Shown here piece after piece: positions 32,183 through 44,157 of a stretch of 64,000 nucleotides of DNA. Source of the stretch: Chionoecetes opilio. Lineage: Eukaryota > Arthropoda > Malacostraca > Decapoda > Majidae. A program made the translations under genes and the position numbers. The DNA lies in contig JACEEZ010004874.1 of NCBI GenBank assembly GCA_016584305.1, positions 48,501 to 112,500 on the forward strand, in the 5' to 3' direction. Under the pieces are notes generated by a model, which did not search any database, was not told where the DNA came from, and was given only the letters and a program-made list of their open reading frames with translations. The number at the start of each line of letters is the position of its first letter. Within the stretch, counting starts at the first letter, position 1.

Positions 32183-34238
32183 GTGTATTTACCTAGTTGT
32201 ATTTACCTAGTTGTACCATACAGGGAAAGAGCTATGCTCGTACTGTCCCGTCTCTAAATCTACTATTATCCAGTTTGCCTTTGAAGTCCTGAATACTTCT
32301 TGCATTAATCACTTTTGCATCAAGGTTGTTCCAGGCTTCTATGCTTCTATACGGGAAGCTGTATTTCTTTTTGTCCCTCTTGCATGTTGTCCTTTTCAAT
32401 TTCTTCTCATGACCTCTTGTACTTCTATCGTCCCACACAAACAGATCTTCTCTTATCAATTTTTCAAGACCCATTGATGCTCTATGCACTGCTATAAAAT
32501 CTCCCCTTTCTCTTCTTTTCTCAAGAGTTGGGAGTTTTAGTCTTGAAATTCTTTCCTCATATGTTAAATCTCTCAGGCTTGAAGCCATTTTTGTGGCTGC
32601 TCTTTGTATTCTCTTAGTCTTCCTTATATCCTTCTTTTTATGTGGTGACCAAATCACTGCCGCATATTCCAACCTTGGTCGAATCAAAGATGTTATCAAT
32701 TTCTTAATCATCTCTTCATCCAGATATTTGAATGCCATTCTTATTTTCCTCAGCAAATGATATGTATCTCCTGTGATCTTGTTTATATGCTTCTCAGGTG
32801 ACAAATTATCCGTAATCCATACTCCCAGATCTTTTTCGACCTTTGTTTTGATTATCCATTCATTTCCCATCGAATACTTTCCTCTCTGTCTCTTTTTGCT
32901 ACTGCCCATTTCCATCACTTTACACTTTTTAGCATTAAACTCCATTTCCCATAATTGACTCCATCTGAAAATCTTATCTAGGTCCTTTTGTAAATGCTCA
33001 CAGTCCTCTTTACTTTCTACTTTTCTTAATAATTTAACATCATCAGCGAATAAACTCATATAACTGTTCACTCCTTCTGTCATATCATTTACATAGACCA
33101 AGAACATCACTGGGGCCAATACTGATCCTTGAGGAACTCCACTTATCACACTGCACCATTCTGACTTCTGATCTTTTATTACTGTTCTCATCTCTCTGTT
33201 GCTCAAAAAGTCTTCCATCCACTTCAGCAAACCACCCTTCAATCCTCCTACATGTTCTAGCTTCCAGAGCAGTCTCTTATGAGGTACCTTGTCAAATACC
33301 CCTCTCTTTCCTGTGTCACATTGATCACGCTCGAGTAGAAGCTTAATAAATTCGTTGTACATGACATTCCTCCTCTAAATCCAAACTGGCCACCTGCAAG
33401 TGTGTTTGTCTCTTCCAAATATTTCAACCATCTTCACAATTTTTTCACACATTTTTGCCACTACACTTGTTAATGATACTGCCCTGTAATTTAATGGTTC
33501 TTCTTTGTCTCCTCCTTTGTGAATTGGCACAATATTTGCTTATTTCCAATCAAGCGGGACTCTGCTCTCCTTGAGTGAACTCTCAATTACACTATGTAAC
33601 TTTCCTGCTAGTTGGTTACTGCACTCTTTCATTATCCAATTCGACACTCCATCTGGACCCGGGGCTTTTCTCACATCTTGACTTTCCATTAGCCTTTTTA
33701 CTTCTATTACGTCTACTTTTATGTCTTCCATTATATTTTCTTTTGCTATTATATTTTTTGTTTTAAATTCATTTTCTCTTGTAAATACAGTCTGTAAGCA
33801 CTTATTCATCACCTCAGCCTGTTGTAATGCATCTTCGTACACTATGCCTTCTACCTTCAGGTAATCTATTCCTTCCTTGTTTTTCATTTTTCCATTTATA
33901 TATCTATAGAAAAGTTTCGGTTCGTTATTACATTTTTCTATTATATTCCTCTCATAGTTACTTTCTTCTTCTCTTCGGATTCTTACATATTCATTTCTAG
34001 TTGTTTTGTACTTCTCTCAATGGGTTGATACCTCCTTTTTTCCTCCAACTATTCCATGTTTTTTCTCTTTCTAGTCTTGCTAATTCACATTTTCTGTTAA
34101 ACCATTCATTCTTTTTCTTTTCTCTGATAACTATCCTTGGAACATAACTATTTATTCCTTCGGTGTAAATTTGGATGAACTCATCCCATTTTTTCTGGGT
34201 ACTCCTTGTTGCATGGAAACTACTCCAGTCTGTCTCTC
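32183..34238 (-). mobile_element. CR1-like LINE copy B3 (5' truncated)
   Basis: 3' terminal repeat at 32183-32212, RT to about 33960 and the last part of the endonuclease (TDWSSFHATRSTQKKWDEF) to 34238, where it meets another LINE's 3' end. Confidence 0.85.
32232..34238 (-). pseudogene. CR1-like ORF2 of copy B3
   Basis: The longest surviving frame (33362-32232, 376 residues) holds RT motifs SGVPQGSVLAPVMFLVYVND and FADDVKLL and the full C-terminal tail. A deletion just before FDKVPHKRLLWK has removed the catalytic aspartate motif (LDLKKAF in sister copies). Upstream, 33887-33540 contains APGPDGVSNWIMKECSNQL; a further segment to 34238 carries EWFNRKCELARLEREKTW. Broken at three or more places. 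Confidence 0.82.
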
Positions 34239-34261
34239 TGATGTGTGTATTTACTTGTGTG

Positions 34262-34480
34262 TGTGTGTGTATTAATAGGGTGGTAAATGATTGGAATGGA
34301 CTCAGTAGACAGGTAGTTAGTGCGGAGTCATTAGAGAGCTTTAAAAGGAGGCTAGATAAATTCATGGATGGGAATGAAAGGTGGATGTAGGTAGTGTTAA
34401 GTAACAGGAACTACCTCGTGTAGGTCTCACGGCTTCTTGTAGCTTCCTTATTTTCTTATTTTCTTATGTTCTTATGTATT
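34262..34480 (+). pseudogene. 3' end of a second CR1-like subfamily
   Basis: A short frame RVVNDWNGLSRQVVSAESL, ESFKRRLDKFMDGNERWM is the usual C-terminal end of CR1-type RTs. It is followed by ~90 bp of 3' UTR and a terminal TTTTCTTATTTTCTTATGTTCTTATG repeat (about 34450-34478). The 3' repeat differs from that of the main family, so this is a separate lineage. Severely 5' truncated. Confidence 0.7.
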
Positions 34481-35387
34481 CATCTAGTTGTAATTTACAG
34501 GAAGAGCTAAGCTCGTACTGTCCCGTCTCCATAACGTATATCATCCAGCTTGGCTTTGAAGTCGTGAATATTCCTTGCATGTAGTACTGTACTACCTTTT
34601 TCTCCAGGTTATTTAACAGTTCAATAGATCTGTATGGGAAACAATATTTTCTGATATCTCTCTTACATGTGGTCCTTTTCAACTTGTTCCCATGACCTCT
34701 CATATCTCTTGCGTCGCATAAAAACATGTCCTCCATATCAAAATTCTCCATTCCCTTGGAAACCTTGAACACATTAATTAGATAATTTCTTTCCCTTCTT
34801 TTCTCCAGGGTTGGAAGATTTATCTTGACAGACTTTACTCGTATGATAAATCTCTCAAGCTTGGAACCATCTTCGTTGCTGCCCTCTGTATTGTTACAAT
34901 CTTTCTTATATCTTTCTATTTATGTGGGGACTAAACCATTGCTGCATATTCCAGCCTTGGGCGAATTATCGATATAATCAGCTTTTCCATCATCTCTTCA
35001 TCCAAATAAGCAAATGCCAGTCTTATATTCTTCAAGAGGTAAAATATACTTCTCTCTGGTGATCTTATTTATGTGCCTCTCTGGTGTAAGGTTGCTAGTG
35101 ACCATTACTCCCAGGTCTTTTTCTTCTTTTGTTTCTCTGATAGACTCATTTCTCATTCGGTAATTCCCCGTTTGTCTCCTTGTACTTATACCGAATTCCA
35201 TCACTTTACATTTCCCTGCATTAAACTCTATTTCTCACCTCTTACTCCAGTCTGATATTTTATCAAAGTCTGTTTGTTGCTGATTACAATCTTCCTCATT
35301 TTTCACTTTTCTCAGCAACTTGGCATCATCCGTGAATAAACGTACATAGCTATCTATTCCTTCCACTGTATCATTGATATAGACCAT

Positions 35388-36444
35388 GGGTTCCCAAAGT
35401 GGTCAATATCGACAAAAAAGAGGTCGATGAGAACTTTTAAGGGGTTGATAAATGCCTTGGGGATCAAAAAGGGGTCGATAAATGCCTGGGTGGTCAAAAG
35501 TGGCTCTATGGATAACAGAAAGTAAAAATGTACCATATAGATATTTCTTTTGTAATATTTTCAATATCATTGTACGCATTGTATGCTTTTATGATTTTTT
35601 TTTTACTGAGTAGCAGTATTAGTATTAGTAGTGGTAGCAGTTTGGTTGGCAAACATAGCCATTGGCAGCGTCAGGCAAACTCTTGCCTGAGTTTGTGAGA
35701 AACAAAGCTTACCTTTTCACCACAGACCACACAGTTTCACAAAGATGAAGTTCTACTTTGAAGAAAAAAATAGTACTACAGTAAACCCTCTCTAATTCGA
35801 ACTAATTAGGGGGAGACCTGGGTCGAATTAGCCGAAAGTCTGAATTATCCAATGGTTACCTCTAGCCCCGCCACACAATAAGAACTCACTAAAACATGCC
35901 AAAACAGCACAGATTGTAGTACACTTTTACCCATCAAAACATGGCTCATACTGAATATTACTGATACTGAATACTACACTGAGCACTCAGGCATCCCTCA
36001 TAGTGTCTTCAGGCAAGTCTGGTGTCACTCTTGGGATTTGTAACATTGCTCAAAATAATCCACTTCAAGACTAGAGAGGCAACAAAAGAACACGTGGTTG
36101 TATGAGTGAGCACTCTGTGGGGAGATGTTACCAGTAGGAAAACGCACGAAAGATTGAGGCAGCCACGTCCCGCATGGGAGGGGTCAGACTCGCACTAGTA
36201 AGGCCCGGACAATTAGAACTTCAGTTCAGATTATGGAAAGTTGTTGAAAAATTCAAACTGGGCCTGAAACGGGTTGAATTATCCGAAGTTCTAATTATAT
36301 GGGTTCGAATTAGAGAGGGTTTACTACTGTATTTTTTGTTTGTTTTTGTTTATCAGCGTAATCGTAATAATTGCTTGGGGGTCTATGATCGAACAGGGAT
36401 TCCCAGAAGGGGTCAATGGACTGAAAAATTTGGGAACCCCTGAT
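35388..36444. mobile_element. hAT-like element with 8-bp TSD TAGACCAT
   Basis: Ends GGGTTCCCAAAG and TTTGGGAACCCC form a hAT-like TIR. TAGACCAT occurs at 35380-35387 and 36445-36452. No transposase. A smaller pogo-like element is nested at 35779-36329. Confidence 0.8.
35779..36329. mobile_element. pogo-like MITE nested in the hAT element
   Basis: TIRs CAGTAAACCCTCTCTAATTC and the complement of GAATTAGAGAGGGTTTACTACTG; TA on both sides. TTCGAATTA-type motifs recur near both ends. 551 bp, non-coding. Confidence 0.8.
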
Positions 36445-37754
36445 TAGACCATGAACATTACTGGTTCCAGCACTGACCCTTGAATAACTCTACTTATTAA
36501 TCTGCACCACTCTAATTATTGATACTATATGACTGTTCTAATCTCTCTATCCTTCAAGTAATCTTTCATCCATTTCAGCAAAGTACCTTTCACACCATCT
36601 GTGTTCAATTTTCCAGAAGTCTCTTGTGCATTACCTTGTCAAAAGAAAAAAACAAATTCAGGAAGACACAATCGACCCATCCGTCTCTCTCTTGTGTTTC
36701 ATCATTCACTCATGAGTAGAAACCGAGTAGGTTTGTAGTGCAAGACCTGCCTTTCCTAAAACCAAATGGTCGATCTGTAATAGTATCTGTAAGCTGTCTT
36801 CAAGGTATTTCATCCATCTTTTTTCACAATACTCTCACAATTTTTTGCAACAACACTGGTTAGTGATACAGGCCTATAATTCAATGGCTCTTCCTTGTTC
36901 CCTACCATATGAATTGGGACTACATTTGCTCTCTTCCAATCTCGGGGTACTTTACCTTCTGCTAGTGAGTTCACAATATCATGTATTTTACCTGCCAACT
37001 CCTTACTACACTCCTTAATTATCCAACCTGACACTTCATGTGGACTTAATGCTTTCCTGATATCTTGATTTTCCATTAATTTCCTAATTTCTTTCATGTC
37101 CACTTGTATTTCCTCCAGCAGTGTCTCTAGGTCTATCTTCCTCTTCACCGAAATCGCTCTGGTAAAAACTGTCTAAAAACATTCATTCATTACTTCAGCC
37201 TGGGAATCGTGATCATCGTATATAACTCCATCTACTTTTTATCTGTTTATTCCCTCCTTAGCTCTTAACTTTTCATTTACATATCTGTAGAAGATATTAG
37301 GTTCGTCCTTGCATTTATCTATTATAGTTTTCTCTTCTCCTCTCCAAATTCTTATATGTTCATATCTTGCTAGTTTATATTTATCCCATGAGTTGTTCCC
37401 TCCCCTTTTTCGCCATCTCCTCCAAGCCTTTTCTCTTTGCACTCTTGCTTCTTCATATCTTCTGTTAAACCATTCTATCTTGTTGCTCACTGTCTTCTTA
37501 ACCTTTGGCACATATCTCTCTACACCCTTCTTATATATTCTTAGAAACTCCTTCCATTTCTCCTATGAACCTATAGCCTTTTCAAAGACACACTAGTCTG
37601 TTTCCATAAAGTAATTTCTTAACTTGTCAAAGTCAGCTTTTCCAAAGTTGTATCTTCCAATTCTATAAGATTCTGATCAGTTTTCTTCTTTTTCTTCATT
37701 CAATGAGAATGTGATCAGTCCTTCCTAATGGACACTGCAACATTAACTTGTCGA

Positions 37755-38507
37755 CAGAGCTGGGCAGTATTTAAATACATTTGTATTTAAATACGTATTT
37801 AACCCCTTCACGCCTAGACCTTTCCTTTGCTACATCAAATCTTATGTTGTTAGCCATAAAATTACGAAAAGTGACTGAATATACCAAATTAACTAGTGGG
37901 CAAGGATAATAAACAGGGCATATCTATAAAGTATTGCTTATATTACCTAAAAATTGTCTAATGGTAGCCAAATTACAATGGAAATTACGTTCTGGGTCTC
38001 AAGGGGTTAAATACATTTGTGTATTTATAAATTTATTTATAAATACATTGTTTGTCATGTATTTAAATACAGTATTTAAATACTTTTATGAGTATTTAAA
38101 TACATTGTATTTAAATACTCATAATATAAAAATGTAAATACTTTTTCATCAGTTAATTTGGCCATAAACCTGCCCAACTATCTGGCAACCCCGATGTTAC
38201 AGTGAACCAGGGTTTCCACTTTCAAGGAAACTTCCTTATTTTAAGGAAATTTAGGCCTGAGAAGGAAATTTCTAAGGAAACCCAAAATCTAAGGAAATCC
38301 TAAGGAAATCAATTTTTTTCTGATATGTTAAAATTTGTGTATTTAGAATGTACTTACAAATGTATTTAAATACAATTGATATATTTAGTATTTAGTATTT
38401 AAATACATTCGTAAAATGTATTTAGTATTTAGTATTTAAATACAATTCTCCCATGTATTTAGTATTTAGTATTTAAATACATTCAATGTATTTAGTGCCC
38501 AGCTCTG
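37755..38507. mobile_element. hAT-like non-autonomous element, TSD CTTGTCGA
   Basis: CAGAGCTGGGCAGTATTTAA left, TTTAGTGCCCAGCTCTG right; CTTGTCGA at 37747-37754 and 38508-38515. The body is dominated by GTATTTAAATAC palindromes (more than ten). Non-coding. Confidence 0.82.
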
Positions 38508-39133
38508 CTTGTCGATAATATCCGGTTGTTTAGTTAATAGCAAGTCCAGTATTGATGGTTCTTCATTTCCTCTAAATCTTGTATTTTCTTTAATCCATTG
38601 TGTCATGACGTTTTCCATAACTATGTTCAACATTTTGTTACCTCACAACTCCCCACCTTCTGTGTGCCAATCCTCCCAGCATACTTTCCTGCTGTTGAAG
38701 TCACCCATCACCATTATGTCGCTACTTTTGTTATCGATTCTTTCTAGGCACTCACTGGTGTCAATTAGCATTCTGCCATATTCTACTTTAGACCATGCAT
38801 TTGTCTTAGGTGGAACATATGCGACTGCAATGTCTCTCTCCCCACCACCACTTTTCCTGATCGTAATTTTTAGCACCTCCTCCATGCCTTCACCCATTTC
38901 CTCACTATCCACAGCCACATCCTTCTTTACAAGCAGCATTACACCACCTCCTTTCTTTAAACTTCTGTTTCTTTTCTATACATTATAATGTCCTACACCC
39001 ATTCCTATGATTTCTTCCGAGCTTCTTGATTTAGTCTCAACCAAACAACCAACCCACACTCACTTTACTGTACACTCGTGGGGTCCCGTCTCCTTGCCTC
39101 AATTGGTCAATCTTATCTTTAAAAACATGAATA

Positions 39134-39787
39134 CCGTATATGGCTGCGTATAAGACGACTCGGTGTATAAGACGACCCCTAAAATTTCTAGTAAAAACAT
39201 AGGTTTTGGGCTATACTCGCCATATAAGACTACCCTCCAAGGTAGACCACTCAGCTTATACAAGGTTAACAACCGATAATAGGAAGAAGGAGGGCCGCAA
39301 GCGATAAGAAGCGAACAAGGTCAAAAGAAGAAGAAGAAGAAATAAACAAACCCACGCCCTGCTGATGCGAAGGCCTACATCTATGCAAATTCCTCTCTTG
39401 CCTGCTGTTAATTCATATACCACTCACGTATATTCTCTGTGTACAGTATATATATAGGATGACGGTTGCACATGGCACTCCTCAACACATAATTCTGGTT
39501 GCAACCATACACATAGTTACATTACACGTCCTGATCAGCTTACTCATCTAGCTACACTTATTATTTTATTAAAATAATGTGAATTACGGTAAGTGATTTC
39601 AGTAGAAAGTATCTTGTGTTTTTACCAAGTGTTAGGCAGGCTACCATCAATCATTACCCGCGCTAACAACGTCCCGTACACCACAGGATTTAAGGTTCAC
39701 ATTTTTTACTGGGCGTATAAGACGACCCACAATTTTTGTGGCTATTTTTTAAGGTTAAAAGGTCGTCTTATACGCAGCCATATACGG
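39134..39787. mobile_element. TIR element (CCGTATATGGCTGCGTATAA), TA target
   Basis: About 29-bp TIRs: CCGTATATGGCTGCGTATAA at left and the complement ending TTATACGCAGCCATATACGG at right. TA on both sides; excision restores the CR1 text GAATACTTTTGG. No coding. It resembles the 8641 family in style. Confidence 0.85.
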
Positions 39788-39899
39788 TACTTTTGGCATC
39801 TATAATTTCACTGTCCAGGCTATTTCACATATTAATGGACCGATAGGGAAAGCTGTACTACTTCTTGATGTCCTTTAAGCACCTTGTCTTCTTGAATTT

Positions 39900-41905
39900 C
39901 TTTGTATGACCTTTTGTGGCTCCTACGTCCCATACATACATGTCCTCTTTGGCACTTCTCTCCATCCCTAACATACCTCTATACATTGCTATCAAGTCTC
40001 CTTTTCCCTTCTTTCTTCCAATGATGGCAAATCCAATTTTTTCAGCCTCTCCTCATAAGTCAGGTCTGACAGGCTAGGAACAATCTTTGTGGCTGCCCTC
40101 TGTATTCTTCTATCTTCTTTACATCCTTCCTCTTGTGCAGAGACCTAACTACTGTGGTGTACCCAGTCTAGGGTGTATCATGGCCACAATCAATTTCTTC
40201 ATCATGTCCTCGTCCATATAGACAAAGGCCATTCTGATGTTTGTTAGCAGATTATATGTAGCACCAACAATTATATTAATGTGTTTCTCTGGTGATAAGT
40301 CGTCCTGAATTATTACTCCAAGATCCTTTTCTTCACTTGCTTTATTGATTGTCTCGCTTCTCATTTTGTAATTCCATCTTATCCTTTTTGCACTCTTACC
40401 AAACTATAATATTTTGCACTTTTTTGCATTGAATTCCATTTTCCATTTCTGACTCCATTTATATATTATATCGAAATTGTCCTGTAGGAGTCTGCAATCC
40501 TCCTCCTTTTTAACCATCTTCATAATTTTCACATCATCTGCAAACAGGCTTACATAACTTTTCAAATCAGACACCATGTCATTAACATTATCAGGAACTT
40601 AACAGGTGCTAATACCGAGCCTTGAGGTACTCCACTTAACACACTTCTCCACCCTGACGCACAGTCTTTTATTACGGTTCTCATCTGTCTCCCTTTAAGG
40701 TAGTCCTTCATCTATTTCAAGACATTTCCATCCAGTCCTCTTTCGTATTCCAGTTTCCACAACAATCTTTTATAGGGTACCTTATCAAATGCTTTCTTCA
40801 GATCCAAGTAAGCACAATCCACACATCCATCTCTTTCTTGTACTACGTTGATCACCCTTGAGTGCATTGCAGGTTTGCTGTACAGGAACTCCCAGCTCTG
40901 AATCCAAATTGTCTGTCTGATATGATACTCATTTTCTCAAGATACTTAAACCCATCTGTCTTTTACTATCTTCTCACATAGATTTCCTATTACACTAGTC
41001 AAGGAAACCGGTCTTTAATTTAGCGGTTCCTCCCTGCTTCCCCCTTTATATATGGGGACAATTGAGGCTCTTTTCCATGCTTGAGGTACTTTACCCTCAT
41101 TTAGGGATCCTAAATTTATCCTCATTTATCCACCAGATGCTCCCTACATTCCGTCAAAATCCAGTTTGAAACTCCACCCGGACCTGATGCTTTATTTACG
41201 ACTTGGGCTCCAATAATTTCATAATTTCCTGCCTTCCCACTTCTATAGTACTTAGTACTGTGCTTTTTTCCTACCCTCTCCTTCCAGGAATTCCTTTTCT
41301 TCATTGAAAACTTTTTGGAAACATTCGTTCATGACTAAGACTTGTGCTACTGGTTCTTTGCAGACTCCCTTTCACTTTTAGCTTGTTGATTCCTTCTTTT
41401 TGCTTTAATTTCCCGTTGATAAACCTATAAAACAATTTTGGTTCGTTCTTGCATTTTTCTATTATGCCTCTTTCATAATTCCTCTCTTCATCTCTGCAGA
41501 TTTGTTCATATTCATTTCTAGCTCTCTAGTATTCTTCCCTTGTCCTATTATTCATCTTCCTTCTCAGTCTGTTCCATGCAGCATCTCTATCTCTTTTTGC
41601 TACTTCACATCTTCTATTACACCAGTCGTTCTTTCAGTTTTCCTTCCCTGTTATCTTTGGTACATTCTTATCAACAGCAATATTACACATTTCCAAGAAA
41701 TAGTCCCACTTCTCTTCCACATTTTTGGCCTCGTGGAAGGGCCTCCAATTGCATACAGTAAAGAACTTCTGTAATTCCCCAAAGTTGTCTTTTCTATAAC
41801 TGTATCTTCCCTTTCTATATCTCTCATCCTTTGGTTCCACAATACCCTCTGTAATTTCAAATTCTAGTACCACATGGTCATTCTTTCCAAATGGACACAA
41901 GTATG
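39900..41905 (-). pseudogene. CR1-like ORF2 of copy E
   Basis: Only short frames survive. 41900-41634 is the endonuclease C-terminus, with Asn in place of Ser in the SDH motif (GKNDHVVLEF). 41304-41122 has GPGGVSNWILTECREH. RT palm pieces lie at 40900-40530, and 40364-40149 has EKDLGVIIQDDLSPEKHINI. The endonuclease N-terminal half is missing from this locus. Confidence 0.7.
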
Positions 41906-42165
41906 GGCCCCAAGCATACCGTCACGGTTTGTTTACCACGGTGCATTGTAGGGATAAGTCGGGGTCATGGCGAGGGAACCCACCAAGAGAAGACTGCGAT
42001 GATGGTAGAATTTTGAGTTTTGCGCGAAACTGATGTTCCAGGTGCTATTTTACCGTGCTCTGTTCTCCCTGACAACACTCGAGAAGACCTGAGGAGATGG
42101 CTGATGTGCAGAGGCTTCTCAATCAGAAAAACAGTGTCACAATAGAGCCTCATCAAGAGGTAAGC
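41906..42165 (+). mobile_element. ISL2EU-type terminus with possible SAP-like first exon
   Basis: The first ~60 bp (GTCACGGTTTGTTTACC... AGGGATAAGTCGGGGTCATG) are paralogous to the terminus at 7918. Behind it, about 42014-42162, a frame reads DVPGAILPCSVLPDNTREDL then RRWLMCRGFS, ending at AAGAG|GTAAGC, a good splice donor. It resembles SAP-like N-terminal segments seen on YqaJ-type proteins of such elements; this is an inference from style. One in-frame stop is present. Confidence 0.45.
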
Positions 42166-43007
42166 ATGTGGTAGGGACGTACATATTTATGGTTAGGATG
42201 GTATTATTGTACCTTATTAATTGAGTTCCTTTTGCTGTCTTTCCTGGGAATAACTAATAAGGTATACATCATGGTTTAAATTTTACTTGATGAACCAATG
42301 CAATAAGAGAAAAGGGAAATTAAAATGAAGTTTCCCAGTTTACTGACCATTAGTCATAAAAGTTTGAATAGGTATAGATCTTTGTATGTATGTATATATC
42401 TATATATATTCCACAATTTAGGTTCTAATACGTTAAAACGTGGGGGAATGGTGTTGAAGTAGATGCATGAAGGCAGTAAAAATAATAAGCAGTCTCCTAG
42501 AAGCACTTATATCACTGTAGTTTTGGCATGTGCCACTTGTGCAATGTGCAGTGAACAGTTCAGATGTAGGTATTGCATGCAGTCTGAATGAACAGTCCAG
42601 GTACTCCACATACAATAATGATGGTTTAATTGTTAACTTATGCTCTATTAGGTTAAAGTAGTTTGAGCTAGTTTTACAAAAGAAATGTCTTAGGTTAAGT
42701 TTCAGGGCTTGGTATATTTTTCTTCTTTCTTGTCTTCGTGAACCATAATTTTTCTTATGGGTTTGCATGATCCATGTCATATTGAATTTATTTCCTTTGT
42801 GGTATCTGGTTGTGAACTGTAGGAGGAGTTCTGACTCTATCCATGGTTGGCCACAGTAGATTTCGTGATTAGATTCAGGGCTGTGATTTGCTAGATTGGC
42901 AATGTTGTTACCAGGTTGGCTTATATTTTGTTATATTTAGTCATTATGTACTCCACAGTGATGAGAATCAAAGGCTGAATGTCTGTTCTGGATAAATCCT
43001 CTAAACA
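42166..43007. other. No recognisable feature
   Basis: AT-rich. A 115-residue minus-strand frame (42780-42433) has no motif and is probably chance. Confidence 0.5.
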
Positions 43008-43386
43008 AGTCTGAATGGAGAAACGTATTTAGTGGGGTACCACTGGGATCAGTCTTGGCACCAATAATGTTCACGATATACGTCAATGACATGACGGAGG
43101 AAATAAATAGTTATATTAGTCTATTTGCGGATGAGTCACAACTATTAAGAGAAATAAAAAGCTATAAAGATTGTGAAACACTACAAAATGACCTGAACAA
43201 GATCTACGAATGGATCAGAAGATGGGAAACGGAATTTAATATAAATAAGTGTCATGTGATTGAAATCGGAAAAAGCGAAGATATAAATGGCCATATAAAA
43301 TGGGAAATTAAATAATTGCAAAGGTTCAGGAAGAAAAGGACCTCGGAGTGATAATCCATAATAGCCTACAACCAGAAAAACATATA
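43008..43386 (+). pseudogene. CR1 copy H: RT palm fragment
   Basis: Starts at the SEWRN-like region just before the GVPLGSVLAP motif. It holds APIMFTIYVNDMTEEINSYI, then LFADESQLL: the second aspartate of FADD is Glu, so the RT active site is lost. It ends at AAAAACATATA, where element Q2 starts. It belongs to the copy A lineage. Confidence 0.8.
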
Positions 43387-44003
43387 CACTACCCTCCCGA
43401 GTTTCACGCTATGCGAGTTTCGCGCTGAGTCCTAAATTCTTACCATCCCGACTTTCGCTCATTATATCCCCGACTTTCGCGTTGCTTTGTACATTTTTTT
43501 TTTTTTTTTTTTGGTGTGTGTGTGTGGCCTACAGCGCCGTTAGGCAGTGACCTCCAGGGGTGGGATGGTAGGCCCTGGAGATTAACTTGAGGGCTGTGAT
43601 GGTTGGCCCTTGCCCGTGGTGGCGCAGACAGAATTTCTATAGTGACGCCTGTGATTAGAGGCTCATGCTGCCCCCTGTGTCCTCCGATGCACTTGCAATC
43701 AAAGGTAAAGTGTGAGATCGAAATCGAAAGGGCAGCGTGTGGGTGTTCTTAGGCCACTCAACAGTGCAGAGAAAGATTTGAAGTGGATTTTACAGCCCTC
43801 ATCAAGGATCGAACTCGGGTCACCGAGAATGCCACTCGGAGACTTCTTCCTCTTCTTGTGACCTTTTCTGCTTAGTATCACTTTGTAGGGCGTCTGTCAA
43901 GCTCGTGCTCGAGCTTGACACATATCTTGACGCTAACCACTCTGCTACCGCCTCCCATAAGAGACGTACGGGACACGTCTTCCTACCTTCCTGCTTAGTA
44001 TAG
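43387..44003. mobile_element. TIR element Q2 terminus carrying a SINE
   Basis: CACTACCCTCCCGAGTTTCA at a TA, with CGAGTTTCGCGC-like motifs, then an antisense S1 SINE at 43497-43956. The SINE is interrupted by ~85 bp containing a palindrome, GTCAAGCTCG...CGAGCTTGAC (about 43896-43919). The right end is not found; element N2 follows. Confidence 0.55.
43497..43956 (-). mobile_element. SINE S1 inside Q2
   Basis: Head GGGAGGCGGTAGCAGAGTGG on the minus strand at 43956; poly-T at about 43497-43513; TG-repeat beside the tail. Confidence 0.75.
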
Positions 44004-44005
44004 TA

Positions 44006-44124
44006 CAGGGAGGTCCCGAAAATACAAGCAGTTAGGTTCCATCTGGCATACTCGTAAAGCAAAATCTCGTATAATGAAACACATAACTAATGGTAAAATA
44101 TAGGTTTGGTTCCAGGACCCCATC

Positions 44125-44157
<33 letters not shown>

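Larger units (their letters stand above)
34500..39040 (-). pseudogene. CR1-like ORF2 of copy D
   Basis: Reading leftward: endonuclease with YVPPKTNAW and MGDFNSRKVCWEDWHTEG (38939-38643), a hAT insertion, then EWFNRRYEEARVQREKAW (37511-37239), a block with KVPRDWKRANVVPIH and PLNYRPVSLTSVVAK (37148-36810), RT palm blocks near 36700-36450, and after the second insertion the FADD-type region near 35330 and the RT tail (34772-34500). Removing the 35388-36444 element reconstitutes the MFMVYIND motif across the junction. Many stops and frameshifts. Confidence 0.75.
34481..39058 (-). mobile_element. CR1-like LINE copy D
   Basis: Minus-strand copy with 3' part near 34481, RT, and endonuclease to about 39058 (AETK-like LVETKSRS). 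Interrupted by a hAT-like element at 35388-36444 and by another at 37755-38507. Diverged from the B copies. Confidence 0.8.
39068..41905 (-). mobile_element. CR1-like LINE copy E
   Basis: The 3' end starts near 39068 with the GTGGGGTCCCGTCTCC block. RT covers about 39830-41500 (LFADDVKIM near 40534-40560), and the endonuclease C-terminal part ends at about 41905 with YLCPFGKNDHVVLEFE. A TIR element sits at 39134-39787. The 5' edge is cut exactly at an ISL2EU-type terminus. Confidence 0.78.

Noticed and set aside
34243..34272. A protein-coding link joining the TG-repeat to the endonuclease fragment of copy B3 (minus-strand frame 34365-33997)
   Set aside because: The frame runs across a junction of two unrelated LINE fragments and a microsatellite; fused by chance.
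42433..42780. 115-codon minus-strand frame
   Set aside because: No motif; likely chance in AT-rich DNA.
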